Assembly: GCA_038049695.1 (NCBI GenBank)
Contig: CP142451.1
Coordinates: 45,333,001-45,397,000, forward strand
Source of the DNA: Cinnamomum chago
Lineage: Eukaryota; Streptophyta; Magnoliopsida; Laurales; Lauraceae
DNA: 64,000 bases
Direction of reading: 5' to 3'
Part shown: in pieces, positions 59,439-64,000 of the stretch
How the letters are laid out: each line of letters starts with the position of its first letter
Position numbering within the stretch: position 1 is the first letter of the stretch
Program-made: the position numbers and the translations under genes
The notes under the pieces: generated by a model
Seen by the model: only the letters and a program-made list of their open reading frames with translations
Databases searched by the model: none
What the model was told of the DNA's origin: nothing

Positions 59439-60578
59439 TTAAGTCCATAAGCAAATAAAAAACATGCGAATGTGCACTAAGCCATAAGACTGGCTCAATT
59501 AGAACATTTTAGACTCCTCGATATTACTCGAGATTAGCAAGGAATAGAGGTTTCACTCATGGGTCTTTATTTCCAAGAATTGTGTTTTGGCCCTTGGTGA
59601 TACTTGTTTATCCTCTAGCGAATCCATAACCACAGGAGGATATCAATATACCTCAAATGGAAGTCTCTTAAGTCCATTTATATCAATGATGCAGAATACA
59701 TAATAAGTAATGCATGATAATATACTCTGCCGATCTTAAGAATAGGGTTGACATTCGTATGTGGATACAAGGCCATCCGTCCCCATGTAGCCATGGGATC
59801 TTAGTTATCATAGATTGTTGTCTTGGGACTACAAAGGTGGTTGACAACCAAGGTCTCATGCTTGCATACCATGACGTAGCATTGTACCAAACATGCATTT
59901 GAACAACTCATAATACAGTTCGCTCAATACTACTTACTCTTGGTCATACTTAGTTTTACCGGTGAGTCTGAGGGTTTATGTCCACATCCTAACATAAGTC
60001 TAGTACCTACTTGTGATAAATCATAGCGGTACGCAGGTCAACAACATAAAGTCTAAGGCAAAGTAAAAAACCATAGAAAAGAGAGGTTTCGCAGGTCAGT
60101 CAGCAGTCTGACACGCCAAGCTGCCGAGTGATACTATGGTGAACCGCCGAATGGCTTTGGTAGTTCAAATTTCAGGGATTTCTCTTCTTTGCCACATATT
60201 CAATTTTCATGGTTTAACGTGCAATTGAAGATAAAAAAACACTCTAACATGTATAATAACCAAAATCAAGTTACCGAACATGCATGGACTTGAATTCATG
60301 AATTGTTAGTTGCCTCATTCCTTTAAAATCACCGCAATTACCCTCTGAAAGATGAGTTACAACTGAGATCTCCTTCCCCGAAAAAGACCCGAAAATTCAA
60401 GCTTAGAGTACTACCAAAAATGGAAGACAAAGAAGGGATTGGCCTATCATCATGCATGTTGAGAATTAGGTTGAAAATAGGGTCCTAAACTCAAATCAAG
60501 AAGATGGAAGGGGGATCTTGCCTATTCATGCCCTAATGAAGAAGAGATTGTCACCAATGGAGGTCATCATGTATTGAT
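59439..60578. other. Unassigned sequence
   Basis: After the TTAAG duplication, about 1.1 kb with no reading frame, LTR or repeat I can support. It ends where a third LTR of the 56361 family begins. Confidence 0.45.
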
Positions 60579-61126
60579 TGTCATGTCCCCTGAACCCAAT
60601 TAGAGAATAAACCGAATCCGATGAGTGAATTTAACGGCTAATTAAAAAATTTCACCCTTTTTGTCAAAGGATCATAAGTCCGTTGTGATGATGATATGTT
60701 TGAAACCTCATTTAATAATACGGCATGCGGGACTGGATATAAATAAAAAAAAATTCCAAATAAATATCAACCAAAGCAATGGTGGCATTTATCCTCATTA
60801 ATATTAAAGTTAAATCAATGAACAATTAAAATTAATAAAAAGATAATTAAATATTAAAAAATGGCCATCCCAAAGTCCTAGGCCATTTAAAGAATATGAG
60901 AGTCAATAATAGAAAAGGTCCAGCAATGAATAATAAAAAAGATAATAGGAATCCCATGTAGCTCTCTCTTGTGTCGGGTCAAATGACGCTACTCTATATC
61001 ATTGGCACACCACTCTCGCTCCTCCGCCGGTTGGAGATCCTCTGGGATCTCCTCACCTACTGGCTCGTCGTAGTACTCACATGTGGTATCTGCACACCAA
61101 GGAACAAAAGTCAACGACATATTGAG

Positions 61127-61264
61127 CGAAAGATAAGTAATGTATAAATTAGCCAAATGAGATGTAAAGACAAGTGCAAGATCATATGATAGCAATGTGA
61201 AGAAAGCTAGGCATAAAAGCATGAATAAGAATAATAACATGAATCAATAACAAGCTGTCCTAGG
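61127..61264 (-). repeat. ~140-bp direct repeat flanking a copia-2 LTR, left copy
   Basis: AAGATAAGTAATGTATAAAT... to ...TGTCCTAGG. A very similar copy is at about 62939-63090 on the other side of the copia-2 LTR, with a short extra piece (ATCATGTATACATGAGTC). The related LTR at 56361 has only one copy of this region (about 56900-57055). Confidence 0.8.
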
Positions 61265-62930
61265 TGTTGGAAGTAGGTGGGCCTCGTGGATAGATTTTCA
61301 AAACTTTTGACCCAGTTAACTCAGGGATCAAGTATCCAGAAGGCCATAAACCACATCCAGGATGCAATCCCTCTTTCTCATCAATCATGTACAACAATAA
61401 AACCTATCTAGAAGATAGAAATCAGCAACTACATGCAACAAAATAATCTACAACAAGTAAAGAAGCAGATTATACCTTTGGAGCCCGGTAATGCTCTAAT
61501 CGAGGAGAAGACAACCAACTAGAACAAGAACTCTTCTTGAAGCAATTAGAGATCTCCAAGACCTTGTTGCCTTCCACGCTATGACCCTCTATCAAATCTC
61601 TTTTCTCAAGAAGATGTGTGGGATCTTCAAGAGAAAACCGTACTAGAAACTCTAAGAAACTAGAAGGTAACTAGAAGAGAGAAGAGGAGAAGAAGAGTTG
61701 TGTAACAATTGCACTAGAAACTCTTGGGCGTGGGTATTATGTCATGGACGTCCAAGGGGTGCATTCCCCTTTAAATAGCCCTCAAGTCTCCTCTCTTATC
61801 TCTCTTACTAATTTGTATTAGAAGTCACACTTCCACACAAATCAGTAGCTTACTATTACCACTATTAGAAGTCCCACTTCAAATAGAAATAGTAACTTTC
61901 TAATTCCTTCCTTTTAGAGTTTACGTAAGAATAGAATCTTTCTAATACTTGGGCTAGCGTGGGGACCACTAGGGATTCCTTAGAAAGCTCGCTCCAACTG
62001 GGACACGCGACCCCACATCTCATGTGTAATTCGGGCCCACAGTTAATTGCAAATAACATCACTATATAAATGCAATTGCACTCCAATCTTAGGAATAAAT
62101 TACAATGAAGACCCTAAACTTCCCAATTACCACAAGTAGGCCCTTCTATCATTATCCATGGATCAATTGGAATAAATCTGTCACATCCAATCTTAGATCC
62201 ACATCTTATTATCCTTGAGCCCCAATTAACTACAGTGATCATCAGTACCATCCAATTAACTCTTAATCGAGATGGGTGCGCACTTACTAATGATAAATCC
62301 ATTAATTGCCACAAGGGGATAATGTAGATAGATTCCATATTGACCATTGGATGTTCCCACAGTCCTACTACCACGTACCCAAGACACCGAGGTGTTGACC
62401 TACAGTTGGCCTCAATCATTGGTGACTCAAAGCAAATGAATAGACAAAAACTTGAGTTCATCAATGTCTCAGGATTGAGAGCCTATTGCTAGGGAATTAT
62501 GAGTGCAATCCTTAAATAGAGACAGTATTTCATAAGGTGCTTCTCATGGTCCTTCAATACATCCAATGTACCAGCACTATGATCCGGAATTTTACATTCT
62601 GATGATCGAGACAAATCACAATATCTCATAGTAATCAAAGTGCTGCAACCTTATCAGATGAGATGCCCAATCTCATCACTGGTTGTGAAAATATTTTAAG
62701 TATAAGATTTGTGACACATGTCTCCCGTATGTGGATCTCATCCATATACATATATCACATCTAATATACTAATGGGACCCGGTTCATCTCATGAACCATT
62801 ATGTCATATGTATTGGTCATGTGCATTAAGTAATAAACACCATTCATCTCATGAAAGGAAAGCATGATTTTATTGATAAATAAAGAAATTAATCAATTTA
62901 TTACATCAATTGATGGATTGAGACCACACA
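61265..62930 (-). mobile_element. Solo copia-2 LTR, diverged
   Basis: TGTTGGAAGTAGG... to ...GAGACCACACA, about 1666 bp, a diverged relative of E's LTRs (for example ATGGGTGCGCACTTAC near 62271). The perfect palindrome TGGACGTCCA (61745-61754) sits just downstream of a minus-strand TATTTAAAGG, and CTTGGGCGTG lies further downstream. No 5-bp target duplication; instead ~140-bp repeats flank it. Confidence 0.82.
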
Positions 62931-62938
62931 ATGGATTG

Positions 62939-63090
62939 AAAGATAAGCAATGTATAAATATCATGTATACATGAGTCAAATGAGATGTAAAGACAAGTGC
63001 AAGATCATATGATAGCAATGTGAAGAAAGCTAGGCATAAAAGCATGAATAAGAATAATAACATGAATTAATAACAAGATGTCCTAGGTTC
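62939..63090 (-). repeat. ~140-bp direct repeat flanking a copia-2 LTR, right copy
   Basis: Right partner of 61127-61264, ending TGTCCTAGG and then continuing with TTCCTAGCATCAACTAGC as the uninterrupted LTR family does at 57050. Near-identity of the two copies indicates a recent duplication. Confidence 0.8.
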
Positions 63091-64000
63091 CTAGCATCAA
63101 CTAGCATTAAACATCATCCACACAATGCAAATGCAAGAATCAAGAAAGGGAGACTCCGAGGGTGTCCAAGCCACCTCCCGGGGTATTATTAACAGCCCTA
63201 TTCGAATAACTGATATCAAAGTCCGGTTCCAGGGGGATCCAAGCTCCCAGTCCTATGAATAGCAGCACAGTTCAAGCCCGCTCCAAACTATTCTACGTCA
63301 TGGATGCCGTCCAAACTAACTGCCCATCACAATGTCCGAGTAACCAGCCCATCTATAAACCCCAAACTACAGATGGTCATGACATACAATCCTCCCCATA
63401 ATGGATCCTACTGTGGTCGAATAAGAGTAGTGAAGTGGTGCATGACACGAGAATCAAGACAAGCATATCAGGCTAGTTCAATATACAAGACTGTAATATA
63501 AGGACTTCTCGAATCGAACTAAGTTACGAAACATGTCCATTGATCCCATCAAGTAATCCTCTAACAATCTAGCCACGCGTGTTTATCAAGTACAAGATAA
63601 CAAGGTCCTAGGGTACACTCTAAGTCTGGTCTAAGTCCTAATTCTACAAGGGTTTATGTTTCATAATTAATTAAGTATTTTATGCCAAGAGAGTGTACAA
63701 GGAGACGATATCGACATATACAATTCATAATTCAAGGAGGAAGTTACAATCCAAACCTACGCAAGTGTTGTCATCTATGTATCGTACATGATCTAATGGA
63801 GTACGTGTGGAAATTGAGTCAATGATGCTTCTAATAAAGAACCATTGGTGTACAATCATGTCGGGCATCAATTGATCAGTTCCATATGTATTAGGTTAAA
63901 CCATGTGTAATACACGGACACCTAGACAACCATCGAAGCATATCAAGGGATCCAACATATAAGGCCCAAACCTAGGTTAAGAGTCTCTTTTCCCAAAAGA

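Larger units (their letters stand above)
60579..64000 (-). repeat. Gypsy-like LTR, partial, interrupted
   Basis: Begins TGTCATGTCCC and matches the LTR at 56361 through its first ~1.6 kb of aligned sequence (for example AAGCCACCTCCCGGGGTAT at 63167 and 57127), running off the window. It is interrupted at 61265-62930 by a copia-2 LTR. A single base-level difference at its start (TGTCATG for TGTCACA) suggests age. Confidence 0.82.

Noticed and set aside
60989-61240. Minus-strand frame ending in EEIPEDLQP, with a similar block at 56790-56870
   Set aside because: It reads like protein and recurs in two LTRs of the family, but the flanking frame is low-complexity and not conserved; probably a shared LTR segment.
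1-64000. Host protein genes, tRNA or rRNA genes, organelle DNA inserts
   Set aside because: Scanning both strands I found no recognisable example. A covariance-model and protein search would be needed to exclude small ones.

Overview
This window looks like gene-poor, repeat-rich nuclear DNA of a flowering plant, probably a eudicot. I find no ordinary host gene, tRNA, rRNA, CRISPR array or bacterial-style operon. Almost every base that can be explained belongs to LTR retrotransposons of the Ty1/copia and Ty3/gypsy type, inserted into one another. The long reading frames are broken gag-pol genes. The many short open frames lie in LTRs or leaders and have no recognisable domain.

Layout, left to right. 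1-1681 is a broken gypsy protease/G-patch region that runs into an LTR fragment. From about 1.8 kb to 24.2 kb lies a nested stack of a copia family called copia-1 here, minus strand. Copy B has its primer-binding site at 1.9 kb and its LTR is split. Copy A (2890-22080, GGAAA target duplication) sits inside B's LTR. A's 3' LTR holds a very young non-coding SIRE/Maximus-like element (3852-11370), and A's pol holds a solo SIRE-like LTR (12809-14526). The right half of the copia-1 LTR occurs three times in tandem at 21037-24181.

24182-47111 belongs to a second family, copia-2. A plus-strand copy D has its LTR split by a minus-strand copy E (25326-46088). E's 5' LTR is in turn split by a tandem of non-coding gypsy-like elements F (LTR-internal-LTR-internal-truncated LTR, 32878-44899). 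47112-49702 is an LTR-like, promoter-bearing stretch followed by a degenerate 150-bp repeat array. 49703-52661 is the 5' end of another gypsy-like element (G, minus strand). 52662-60578 is unassigned sequence cut by two solo LTRs only 21 bp apart (53218-56334 and 56361-59438). 60579-64000 is a third LTR, itself interrupted by a copia-2 LTR.

How the parts work: copia-1 and copia-2 once encoded Gag, protease, integrase, reverse transcriptase and RNase H, and both are now inactivated. The SIRE-like and F elements keep only cis signals (LTRs, primer-binding site, polypurine tract), so they must have moved using proteins from elsewhere. The most intriguing signal is cis, not coding. Several unrelated LTR families each carry clusters of their own short, perfectly self-complementary CpG motif (cores GTCGAC, CTCGAG, CGATCG), and both copia families share a CTTGGNCGTNC box just downstream of the presumed TATA box. 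I cannot claim a new gene system here.
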